A stretch of DNA of 64,000 nt from contig NC_062975.1 of NCBI RefSeq assembly GCF_023078275.1, positions 7,353,141-7,417,140 of the forward strand, given 5' to 3'. Below are positions 22,682 to 31,950 of this stretch, piece by piece (positions within the stretch are counted from its first letter, which is position 1; each line of letters begins with the position of its first letter). A program made the translations under genes and the position numbers. Source of the DNA: Leguminivora glycinivorella. Taxonomy: Eukaryota > Arthropoda > Insecta > Lepidoptera > Tortricidae. The notes under the pieces were generated by a model that was given only the letters and a program-made list of their open reading frames with translations, ran no database searches and was not told where the DNA came from.

Positions 22682-22776
22682 TCCACGAACGCTGTAAAGT
22701 GTTCGAAACGTCGGGATGAATTGTAAATTCATTATACGCGATTTAATCCGTTTCCATAGTTTTATTTCATGAAAAA
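22682..22776 (+). repeat. Dispersed retroelement terminus, copy 2
   Basis: It matches the minus strand of 9425-9556. It carries CACGAACGCTGTAAAGTG, then TTCGAAACGTCGGGATGAA and TACGCGATTTAATCCG, and ends at TTTTATTTCATG. See the earlier copy for the possible Penelope/hammerhead link. Confidence 0.5.
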
Positions 22777-23236
22777 CATTTTATTTATAATGTGTACGGT
22801 TCACATGAACTCGTGGTGGTGATTATAATTAAGTTTTGTTGTGCATGTGATGAAATGGCATACGATTTTAGGTTTTAAGTAACTCTAATTTGCAGCCTTG
22901 GCATGCATTTAAACGGCGCGCGAACTCACATGCGATTTTGTTTTGCGGACTATCTCAATGTGTAAACGGGCCCTAAAGGGCACGTTCACAAGTTTCACAA
23001 CTCACGCCCCAATCAGTAAAGTGCGAGTCGCTTATTACTTATTATAAATTTAAATGCATTCAGTAGAGCAATTAGTGGAGCATCTGTGCAGATGGGGCTA
23101 CGTCGTTTGTCACTGTCGCACGACATTACTCCATTAGTGATTGCTGAACAAAGATTGTCATTTACTGATTGATTCTTGTTTAATTTTCAGTGATTTGAAC
23201 GGGATGGATGACTTTATTTAGGTAAAAATAATATAC
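22777..23236. other. Mostly unassigned, with a degraded MITE relic
   Basis: Positions 22915-22975 hold GCGCGCGAACTC, CATGCGATTTTG and TGTAAACGGGCCC, the right half of the family at 51889-52041. The rest is unassigned. Confidence 0.4.
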
Positions 23237-23354
23237 AACCAGGAACAAATTATGACGTTAGCCGTGTAAGCTGAAGACCATGGTTCGATTCCCGGCTCGC
23301 CCACCAGTGGGCCTTGTCGTTTTTTCTTTCGTGTCTGATATCTATTTAAATTTA
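23237..23354 (+). mobile_element. tRNA-derived SINE, family S2, 14-bp target duplication
   Basis: TAAAAATAATATAC is present at 23223-23236 and 23355-23368. The insert carries TTAGCCGTGTAAGCTGAAG, the B-box GGTTCGATTCCCGGCTCG, CCACCAGTGGGCC and a 3' end GATATCTATTTAAATTTA. It is the single-copy form of the unit that is doubled back on itself at 44292-44558. Confidence 0.85.
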
Positions 23355-23456
23355 TAAAAATAATATACTTCGCACGCATTGAAGACTTCATTGACGATTT
23401 GACGTGTTCATATTATACTTCTACATAAATATATGGTATATATATGAAAAAAAAAA

Positions 23457-23666
23457 CAGTGAAAGAGAAGCACTGACGAACAAGAAGTGTTAAGGGTATA
23501 TTTTTATGAAATGTAATATATATAAAAAAACATAGTTATTATATGTCCTACGCTCCGAATAAATTCTAGGGTACATCGCAAAATAGATGACACGAAACTA
23601 ACTGAACTAGGAGCTACAACCTCGTATAGATTTGCAATTTTAACTATAAAACTCCCGTGAGACTCT
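23457..23666. repeat. 210-bp retroposon, copy 1
   Basis: It begins CAGTGAAAGAGAAGCACTGA after an A-run at 23447-23456 and ends CTCCCGTGAGACTCT. Copy 2 at 23826-24039 is identical apart from four extra bases. Confidence 0.8.
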
Positions 23667-23825
23667 CTTTTTCATAAATATCTCTAAGAAAACATAATGT
23701 CTAAAATGAATAAAATGCATTTTTTTTTCACATACTTTAATTTATCATAGTAGGTAAGCTCAAAGTGACCACTGGTCTAGGTAACGATCTTACTATTGCA
23801 TTTGACTATTTAACAATATTTTAAG

Positions 23826-24039
23826 CAGTGAAAGAGAAGCACTGACGAACAAGAAGTGTTAAGGGTATATTTTTATGAAATGTAATATATATAAAAAAAC
23901 ATATTTAGTTATTATATGTCCTACGCTCCGAATAAATTCTAGGGTACATCGCAAAATAGATGACACGAAACTAACTGAACTAGGAGCTACAACCTCGTAT
24001 AGATTTGCAATTTTAACTATAAAACTCCCGTGAGACTCT
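23826..24039. mobile_element. 214-bp retroposon, copy 2, with 17-19 bp target duplication
   Basis: Same sequence as copy 1 with a 4-base insertion (TTTA-type) near 23905. CTATTTAACAATATTTTAA occurs immediately before (23806-23824) and after (24038-24056), as expected for retroposition. The target was the arm of the palindrome that follows. Confidence 0.8.
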
Positions 24040-24046
24040 ATTTAAC

Positions 24047-24137
24047 AATATTTTAAACGGGTTACTCATGTGTTAAGTCGATATTATGTCGAACGTTATA
24101 TCGACTTAACACGTGAGTAACCCGCTTAAAATATTTT
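24047..24137. mobile_element. Hairpin MITE with CGGGTTACTCA arms
   Basis: Arms of about 38 bp (AATATTTTAAACGGGTTACT inward to GTCGATAT, and the reverse complement ending CCCGCTTAAAATATT) around a 13-base centre. The fragment at 5192-5228 is related. Confidence 0.75.
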
Positions 24138-24491
24138 TAAACTACAACCTCCTTTAAAATATAGATATCATTAATAACGCCGACGACCCAGTCGTTTACC
24201 ACATTACATTGTATAACGGAACGACATCTTTACGTACACGGAACGGTTCCGTGAAATATTGCGCACAACTCGCCTATTTGTCTCGTAAAAATTTTGTTAC
24301 TTCCACAGACACGTTTCCCCTTTTATGGTGCTTTGTCTCTGTCCGCGTTTCCTGTCCGCATTTCGCTGTTTTAAAATATTTTCTAGTATTCAAAAAAGAT
24401 TAAAAAAATAGCTAGTTCAAAGAAAATTCAGCATACACATGTACCTACATAAATAAATATATCTATAATACCACGTTGGAATAAAATAATA
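24138..24491. other. Unassigned DNA
   Basis: A 64-codon frame has no known motif. Confidence 0.4.
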
Positions 24492-24843
24492 AAACCGCCT
24501 TCAAAAATAAGCGCATTACAAAACACGGAGAAACTAAAAAGCAAAAAATAATAAACCTTTGAATTCAGATTTCTTATCGGATTGCAATAATCTAAACATC
24601 CAAATTATAACCAAATCAATTATTTTTGTAGTCGGTACCAGCCCTGTTCCTCGTCTTGCTATTGCCTGTTTGCCCCACCCAACCATAAGCAAGCTGGCCC
24701 CGACTCCAAAAATAATTGATTTGTTTATAATTTGGATGTTTAGATTATTGCAATCCGATAAGAAATCTGAATTCAAAGGTTTATTATTTTTTGCTTTTTA
24801 GTTTCTCCGTGTTTTGTAATGCGCTTATTTTTGAAGGCGGTTT
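24492..24843. mobile_element. 352-bp long palindrome
   Basis: Arms of about 144 bp (24492-24635 and 24700-24843) are close to perfect reverse complements, starting AAACCGCCTTCAAAAATAAG. The 64-base loop is GC-richer and differs. Because of symmetry both strands carry the same 80-codon frame start (MNSDFLSDCNNLNIQII), which is a by-product. It is probably a fold-back element; no target duplication is evident. Confidence 0.85.
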
Positions 24844-25318
24844 ATTTTTTTTAAAGTTTATTTATTTCTTGATTTTTAGTGGTTCCTATTGATATTATAA
24901 GCATCAGTCCGAATACGCGTACAGTAGTGAAAGAATTATCCTTTAACTCCTAACCATTGAGGAGTTGACCTTCCATCATCAGCTCAGCTACATAAAATTA
25001 TTACCATCAGGCGTAAATACTGGTGTAAACATTACAAGTGCCTATAACATTTGAAGAGTTCCCTCGATTTCTCCAAGATCCCATCATCAGACCCTGACTT
25101 GGTGCCAATGGGACCATCTCGGGGTTATACCCGCTCGATTAAAAAAAAAATTGAAAATCGGTTCACGATTCTCGGAGATATCAGGTAACATACATACAAA
25201 AAATAATAAAATAAAAAATAAACATTCAGTCGAATTGAGAACCTCCTACTTTTTTTGAAGTCGGTTAATAACTTACGACAAAGTTAAAAATTAAAATAGG
25301 TAGGTAATTAAACTTATG
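24844..25318. other. Unassigned AT-rich DNA
   Basis: Nothing recognised, apart from a stretch at about 25190-25265 (ATACATACAAAAAATAATAA to TTTTTTGAAGTCGGTTAAT) that looks like the end of an old repeat. Confidence 0.35.
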
Positions 25319-25402
25319 TATAGTGAGCTGCAAAATTGCATATAGAAAATATGAATGAATTCATTGATACATCCGCCATACACTTTTGTAGTTAGTTTTG
25401 TA
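25319..25402. repeat. Diverged copy of the 80-bp TA-flanked MITE
   Basis: It shares AGTGAGCTGCAAAATTGCAT and CCGCCATACACTTTTG with 17204-17285, and the right end has decayed. Confidence 0.55.
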
Positions 25403-26290
25403 CATATCATTATTGAAATACAGAATCACACGCCGAAATGTATCATACCAACGTCAGAAAAGGATGCCTTTGCGGATACTTTTTTTAAGAAGATTCACTG
25501 GATTCGCAAAATTCACTGGATTCACTGGATTTTCAAAAGAATCGGTAACGCGCATGTTAACACGATAAAGCCTGTTCTGTGAGTTTTTCAAGTTTTAGAA
25601 TACGTTACTCGACATCAAAAACATCACGGGAAATATATGTATATCTTGCGCCAGTAACCATTTGGTGGCGCAGCATGTTGTATGTTTTCTTTAATACTGT
25701 CATCACTAGAGTAAAATCACAGAATATATAATAGTAAAATTAACCAACTAAACACCGTGCACCGGCTGGCACAAGTACTATTAATTAATAAGCAGAAATG
25801 TCGCGTCTGAATTTGCCTGTAAATAGGTACTTGCTCGAGACTCGAGTAGCCAGGGACGGGATCCAGTAACTTGCATATTTTAATGACTTTATCTAGTATT
25901 TCGGGCCATAATCACCGTCGCGTCGTTTGTAAGTGTACAGGGGACACACTGACGTCGCTAATGAGCCGGGAACATTATTATATTTAAATTTTTATTATGT
26001 TAGTGCTACAGTATCAAAATAAAATGGGTTTGTAACACCAGGGGATATCGCTTTCGTTTCAAGATATGGGCCGGCGATACACATTTCTGTAGCTTGCACA
26101 ACTGGCAAGCCAGCCATGTGGCAAGACAGCTAGTATAGGCATGTGCTGTGGGCATGTGTATCGCAGGCCTTTTTAATCTATCAGTGTTATATAAGTAAGT
26201 GGTTTGTTTCTCATAGCAAGTCTCTTTTTTATAGTCGATCGACAGTATGTTGGACAGCACAGGGAAGAGTGATCAGTACAACCCATCGTA
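25403..26290. other. Unassigned DNA
   Basis: ATTCACTGGATT-type short repeats occur at 25494-25530. Nothing else recognised. Confidence 0.4.
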
Positions 26291-26548
26291 CATCCATACT
26301 AGTACTAGCTAATATTATAAATGGGAAAGTGTGTCGTGTCTGTTTGTTTGTCCATCTTTCACGGCAAAACGGAGTGCCGCATTGACGTGATTTTTAAGTG
26401 CAGATAATTGAAGGGAAGGAGAGTGACACAGGCTACTTTTTGTCTCTTTCTTTAACCCCCACTTCCCAAAAATGGGTGGTAGAAATTTGTATGAGGCATT
26501 CTGTAATTTTCGAATTTATCGCGAGTGAAGCCGCGGGCAAACGCTAGC
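26291..26548 (+). mobile_element. Short retroposon R, copy 4
   Basis: It opens CATCCATACTAGTACTAGCT and ends GCCGCGGGCAAACGCTAG. The middle blocks match copy 3. Confidence 0.7.
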
Positions 26549-26629
26549 ATGATAAAACTATTAAACATCAGGTTATTGGAGAAATCCGATCAGTTTTAAA
26601 TCGTGTACATTTTGTGGCACGATACCTAG

Positions 26630-26989
26630 GGGCGTAGTGTAGTGGTAAGGTAACCGCACGGGGACGTAGAACTGACTGGAGACGCTACGTGACTCGGTAT
26701 AGCCTGACCGCAGGACTGGACTGCACTTAAGCGATAAATAATATATGTGCCGTCAAGCAAAAGGTATGTATAAAAATACGACAAAATTTCGTTCTTATAG
26801 TAAGAGACAATGTGGTACATAACCATAATCAAAGGAAAATCTATAAACTTACTTTGAGATTTGAATAAAATTTAGCTGAAATTTGATTATTGACTATTAT
26901 CAAGAGTTGATAAGCTAGGCAAGAGGTGACAGGCTGTTGTAACTGGCTGGAGACGCCACGTGACTCGGTATAACCTGACCGCAGATCTG
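26630..26989 (+). repeat. Repeated CGTGACTCGGTATA block, possibly tRNA-headed
   Basis: A 48-bp block (26670-26718) reading AACTGACTGGAGACGCTACG, then GACTCGGTATA and CCTGACCGCAG recurs at 26941-26989 with a few changes. The first follows GGGGCGTAGTGTAGTGGTAA, which resembles a tRNA 5' half with an A-box. Assignment is tentative. Confidence 0.4.
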
Positions 26990-27576
26990 CACCTATAAGA
27001 GGTAATAGTTGAGAGAATCGAATCAAGCGGGAATTAGTAATGAAGGGAAAATCGGTAAAATTAGAATAGGTAATTGCAGCTTGCCCAACATTTATACTAC
27101 TTAGACAGAACCTTACTCAGTGGCTCAGTGGACACTGACCCAAAAGGATCATAACATTTGACAAAGTTGGTCTGACATCAGGGTTATTACCTATAACTCA
27201 CTTATTATCAACTCAACATCAGGCGAATACACGGAACAGAAGTTCGGAGCGGATTCATCATACCATTAAATATTGAGATCAACAAAACTTGGGAAATTTC
27301 AATATTCCTTAGAGCCGTGTGTATCGTTGTTATCAAACCCGAGCAGATACCGTGTCCCCCGAACGATATTTCATCCTCGAATGTACCCTAATGAAGGTTC
27401 TACTTCCACAGCTTATGGGCACGTGCGCCTTTAAGGTAAGGAAATTAGACTATTCAGCCTTATTTATCACTACAACGATTATGTTCCAAAGCCTGAAAGC
27501 TCCTATACAGGGAGAAATAAAAAGAACCAGCCAAACTTTGCATAGTAAATTCGACTGATGATTGTTGAACCATGGG
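26990..27576. other. Unassigned DNA
   Basis: A 79-codon frame (27319-27558) has no recognised motif. Confidence 0.4.
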
Positions 27577-29113
27577 AAAATGAAAATGAAAATGAAATAT
27601 TTATTTTTCAAGTAGGCATATTACAATGCGCATATGAACGTCAAATAAAGCTACGCCGGCTCTAACCCTACGCCTCAGCCTCGAGAAGATTTCAGTCCCC
27701 CCTCAGTTGGGAGGGGGGTATCCACTATGGGACCGGCAAGAAACTCGGCGGGCAACTTCTTTTCAAAACATTACATCTTATAATTAACATGCATTAAATA
27801 ACAACATACAATTTAACATGCAAAAGTATTCATCAAAGAATATGAACAGACTAGGTACTCTATGGAAATCAATTTCAATAAATTATATTATTGCTTAATA
27901 ATACGTCGTTCTTCTTCAGAGAAAACATATCAAATTGTCATAGAAGAAAAAGATAATATGAATCTCAATATCATTAAATATGTAATTTACCTACACAACA
28001 TAAAATATAAAATATTTGATGTGCTTTCTTATCTGAACTGTGTCCTCTATACATAATACAATTATTTTAATTGCTATTCGTTTTTTGTAGTTTCTGGTTC
28101 GGGCCATGCATGTTTGTCTGTCAAATAGTCCTCGACTCTGTAATAAGCCTTTAACATCAATGATTTTTTTAAGTAGTTCTTAAGAGCTGGGAGGGTAATC
28201 TCAAAGCAGTGTCAGGTAACTTATTATAAAAATGAATGCATTGCCCAACAAATGACTTCTGTACTTTACGGACACGAAACTTCTTTATGGCAAGCTTATT
28301 TTTGTTTCTAGTGTTATAATTATGGATATCAGAATTCTTAGTGAAACAGTCTAAATTCTTAACAACATAAATTATACTATCATAAATGTATTGGGAAGCT
28401 ACAGTTAAGATATTAATTTCTTTGAAGAGTTCACTTACTGATTCACGTGTTCCTAAGTTGTAAATAGAACGAATGGCTCTCTTTTGTAATACAAAGATAG
28501 TCTGTATGTCAGCTGCTTTGCCCCAAACCAGAATACCGTATGACATTACACTGTGAAAATAACTATGATACACTAGGCGAGCTGTCTCAACATTAGTCAG
28601 TTGCCTGATTCTCCTAACGGCGTATGCGGCTGAACTTAATTTGCTTGCTAGTTTCTTTATATGAGGACTCCATTGTAGATTTTTGTCCAATGTTAAACCA
28701 AGAAACAGTGTTGTATCTACCATCTCTAAGCATTCATCATTCAAAAGTATTTTTGTATCGATTGGTTTAACATTCGGCAGAGAAAATCGAATACATTTGG
28801 TTTTCTTAGAATTAAGAAGTAAATTGTTGACAGTAAACCACTGCAGTACATCAGCTAACGTGCTATTAATTACATTGTAATCCGTAGATTTTCGGTCAAC
28901 ATTAAAAAGCAGTGATGTATCATCAGCAAAAAGTACTATTTCACAAAAGTTTTTCACTATACATGGCAAATCATTTATATAAACCAAAAACAGGAATGGA
29001 CCTAAAATTGAGCCTTGTGGCACTCCTAATTGGACTACAGTCCCGCTAGAGCGAGTTTTGTTAACAACTACTGTTTGTGTTCTATTGCTAAGGAACTCAC
29101 AATATGGACTAGC
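27577..29113 (-). mobile_element. 5'-truncated LINE with ATTTTC-repeat tail
   Basis: On the minus strand the element runs from a truncated polymerase region at 29113 through the coding end near 28074 and a 3' UTR of about 500 bases to a tail of ATTTTC repeats at 27577-27600. A second 3' fragment of the same family is at 50941-51088. No clear target duplication is seen. Confidence 0.85.
28074..29113 (-). pseudogene. Reverse-transcriptase remnant of a Jockey/CR1-type LINE
   Basis: The frame includes CEFLSNRTQ at its truncated start, VPQGSILGPFLFLVYINDLP, the catalytic motif LFADDTSLL about 30 residues later, then NLLLNSKKTKCIRF, FLGLTLDKNLQWSPHI, ARLVYHSYFHSVMSYGILVW and LQKRAIRSIYNLG, typical of the palm-thumb half of a non-LTR reverse transcriptase. 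The frame closes early at 28169. A single-base frameshift around 28185-28197 moves the true C-terminus (YYRVEDYL, then EPET) into another frame that ends at 28074. The endonuclease and fingers are absent. The catalytic Asp pair is intact, so the damage is the 5' truncation and one frameshift. Confidence 0.9.
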
Positions 29114-30212
29114 TTACTGCACGCTTCATGCCGTATCCTTTGCCTAAGCATTTAAGTGTCTTCGAGCTAGGTAAATCTGGCTGCCGACACACGCATCCTC
29201 CTCTGCTGGGTCGTGTAGGTTCAATAAGCAATCTCATACTTATAACCGAGTTGTATAAAGTAAAATTTCGTACCTAATCTCTTTTTCTCTTCTCTCCGCC
29301 CTTCGCCATCCCGCGGTTCAATATTTATTTATAGCACGAAAATTACAGTCCATGTAGCCAAAGGGATAAACTTAAATGCCCGAACTTCTAAAGTAATTCG
29401 CCATGTCCGTTGAAGTAGCTAAACTAATCCGACAAGCCCTAGGAAACAGTATACTCAGACGGCTCCAGTTTGCTTCGTTACCGTAATTAACTCCATAAAC
29501 AAAGTATTATCTCAGACCTCATGTTAATTACTCTCAACACCGCTTTTGGATTCTATTTTCGTACAGTGATAGATACAATATAACCTAGGTAAGTATATAT
29601 GTATTCCCTTAATTTCTGTCCCTGTAACCAAAGGCTGGAAGAGATCGCCCATAGCCGATAAGACAGCCTGTTGTTTGCTTTATCTAATTGTCATCATTTG
29701 CGTCAAGTGCTAAATGTATCTAGGATCTCCACCTAAACTGAGGCAAATGTTACATAAATAAAGAAGTAAACTTAAATTTTGAGTATCTCTGAGGTCCAAA
29801 CTTCCCTCGTATCATTTGTCCGAGAATGTATCTCGTTGACTTCGAGAAACTATATGACCAAATAGTCCCAAGAAAGGTCCTTTCATTAGCCCAATAAACG
29901 TAACATTAAGTCAGATTAGTCCATTTATCGCCCCAGCTATCGATCCATCCAAGGGACATGCAGTGTGAATACAAATTTTATTGCAAAGTGCATTTGCCTT
30001 TTTTTGCCGACTTTACGACTGTAATCTTGCCTTCGTCCGTAAAACAGGAATGAAATTGGACCGAATTAAATTGGTAGTAGGGCTTTACTTTTATTGCATG
30101 TGAACTTGTAATGAAGGAGTTTAATGATTTAGTTAGCAGAATAGGGTAGCCTAATATTTAACATACTCGTACATACAGAATGTAATCTTAGTCCTAAATA
30201 CATAGGTAATTA
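29114..30212. other. Unassigned AT-rich DNA
   Basis: Nothing recognised. Confidence 0.4.
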
Positions 30213-30214
30213 TA

Positions 30215-30556
30215 CAGGGTGTAAACCTAATACGGGCGAACCTCTTAACGATGGTGAGTATAGGACATAAAAAATGGAATTAGATAACTTTTACTTAAAA
30301 TTGAAATATTTTTTTATCCATACAAAATAATTCGGCCCGCAACGTAATGCAAACACTCTCGCGTTAACCGCTCGTTGACAGTTGTCATTGATTGTCATCG
30401 CAACCACGTTTACAGTACATTGATGCTGGGAAATTTTTCAAAAAATCATTATGGGGTGAAAATTAAAAGCAACTCAAAAACACCTCTTAATTAATGATAA
30501 CAATATTGAATTATATGCCTGGTTTCATTTATCGCCCTTATTAGGTTTACGCGCTG
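30215..30556. mobile_element. 342-bp TA-flanked MITE (Tc1/mariner-like)
   Basis: The 5' end CAGGGTGTAAACCTAATACG pairs with the 3' end whose reverse complement is CAGCGCGTAAACCTAATAAG, with TA on both sides (30213-30214, 30557-30558). The interior has no coding. Confidence 0.8.
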
Positions 30557-31039
30557 TATTACTGATATTGTCAACACCATAAGAAATTATAAGAAATTAA
30601 AATCGATAAACAAAAGATCTAATACGATACCGAGTAAAACGCTCTAGATTATTATATAAGATGCTAGAAAACATTGCATTAAATATGTTAGGCAGACCAA
30701 AGAACCCTAGCGAAACAAATTTATCATTCAAATATCTCTAATTATTTAACCTTTACTGGATTGTGGTCACAACACAAATAGTTAACAATTTCAATGACAG
30801 AGTTGATGAAACTCCAAATAATGGTTTTGTATCGTGTGGACTATATTCAGTCAAGATATTGATCGACATTTTCCAGGTATTGGATGGAATATAGTTTACG
30901 AACTGGCTCTAGTTAGTTGCTGGCTTTAACTTTAACCGTTGAATTAAACGTCTAGACAATATCGATTTTTACAACACAACATAATAAACATTTAACAACC
31001 CGAAAACTAAGGAGTCGTTTATGAATGACTAATAGTTTA
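30557..31039. other. Unassigned AT-rich DNA
   Basis: Nothing recognised. Confidence 0.4.
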
Positions 31040-31215
31040 GATTTTTTTGCAACTATTATTACTTTCAAACCGCGGATCCGGCAGAAGCGTCTGCGATGGC
31101 GGGATAACTTGGACTCCTTTTTGAAAGATTGGCCAGATGCTCCAAACAGGGACGAGTGGAAAAAGAAGGGGGAGGCCTTTGCCCAGCAGTGGGGACACAT
31201 TACTTTACACTTACG
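31040..31215 (+). pseudogene. LINE C-terminal fragment
   Basis: A plus-strand frame encodes RQKRLRWRDNLDSFL, then WPDAPNRDEWKKKGEAFAQQ and W. This arginine-rich R-W-D-x-L ... E-A-F-A-Q-Q-W pattern is the extreme C-terminus of several LINE ORFs (compare EAYAQQWA in the insert at 17384-17475). Only about 45 residues remain. Confidence 0.65.
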
Positions 31216-31264
31216 TAAACCCAATATAAAGGTTTTTAGTATAAACTAGTACGGTTGTCTATTG

Positions 31265-31494
31265 TTTGTCCGACAGTCATTTAACATAATATTCATATGC
31301 CCGAATCTAATTTGCCTGAATTTCATTTACCCGAATGATTTGTTTACCATAAAAATTGTATGACATACTGGTTGTTTATCCGAACATTACCTTCCATAAT
31401 CATACAATGCCATACTATTTGTTAGCCATATTATTAAGTGCAATAATATTCAAACGCCATAAGCAATTATTGCCATATTAATTGTTGCTCATAT
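31265..31494. repeat. Degenerate CCGAAT/CATATTATT-rich region
   Basis: Variants of TTTGCCTGAAT, TTTACCCGAATGA, TTTATCCGAACAT and GCCATATTATT recur roughly every 16-25 bases without clean units. It may be the internal array of an old mobile element. Confidence 0.4.
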
Positions 31495-31750
31495 TATTAC
31501 CTAACCTACTTTCTGATAGTAGTTTCATTTTTCAGGGGGTCACAGTTCTAACCTAACCTAACCTACTTTTCAAGCAGTTTCATTTTCCAGGGGGTCACAG
31601 TTCTAACCTAACCTAACCTACTTTCTGATAGCAGTTTCATTTTCCAGGGGGTCACAGTTCTAACCTAACCTACTTTCTGATAGCAGTTTTATTTTCCAGG
31701 GGGTCACAGTTCTAACCTAACCTACTTTCTGATAGCAGTTTCATTCTCTA
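31495..31750. repeat. 51-57-bp minisatellite with CCTAA runs
   Basis: Four to five units each contain CTAACCTAACCTACTTT, AGTTTCATTTTCCAGGGGG and TCACAGTT. The GGGGGTCACAG landmarks are near 31535, 31590, 31647 and 31698. Two to three CCTAA copies sit at each junction. CCTAA is the complement of the insect telomeric TTAGG. Confidence 0.85.
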
Positions 31751-31769
31751 GTACTTCTAGTAGTGTCGT

Positions 31770-31950
31770 CTCTGTGATAATTACGCATTTCGATGATTCT
31801 GCCAAATCACATTATGGAAATTGACTTTTCTGGTCGCTAATTTGGATGACAAATGATGTTATGGAATGTGGTAATTACTGATTTCGATGATTCTGACAAA
31901 TGGCATTATGGAAACTGACTTTATGGGAAACAAAGTTTCTGGCACTTGAT
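31770..31950. repeat. Imperfect direct duplication
   Basis: AATTACGCATTTCGATGATT, then CTGCCAAATCACATTATGG and its close copy (AATTACTGATTTCGATGATT, then CTGACAAATGGCATTATGG) are about 100 bases apart. Confidence 0.6.

Noticed and set aside
24534..24801. Two overlapping 80-codon genes on opposite strands
   Set aside because: The frames mirror each other because the region is a palindrome.
31495..31750. CRISPR-like array
   Set aside because: Units vary along their whole length and there are no unique spacers; this is a eukaryotic minisatellite.
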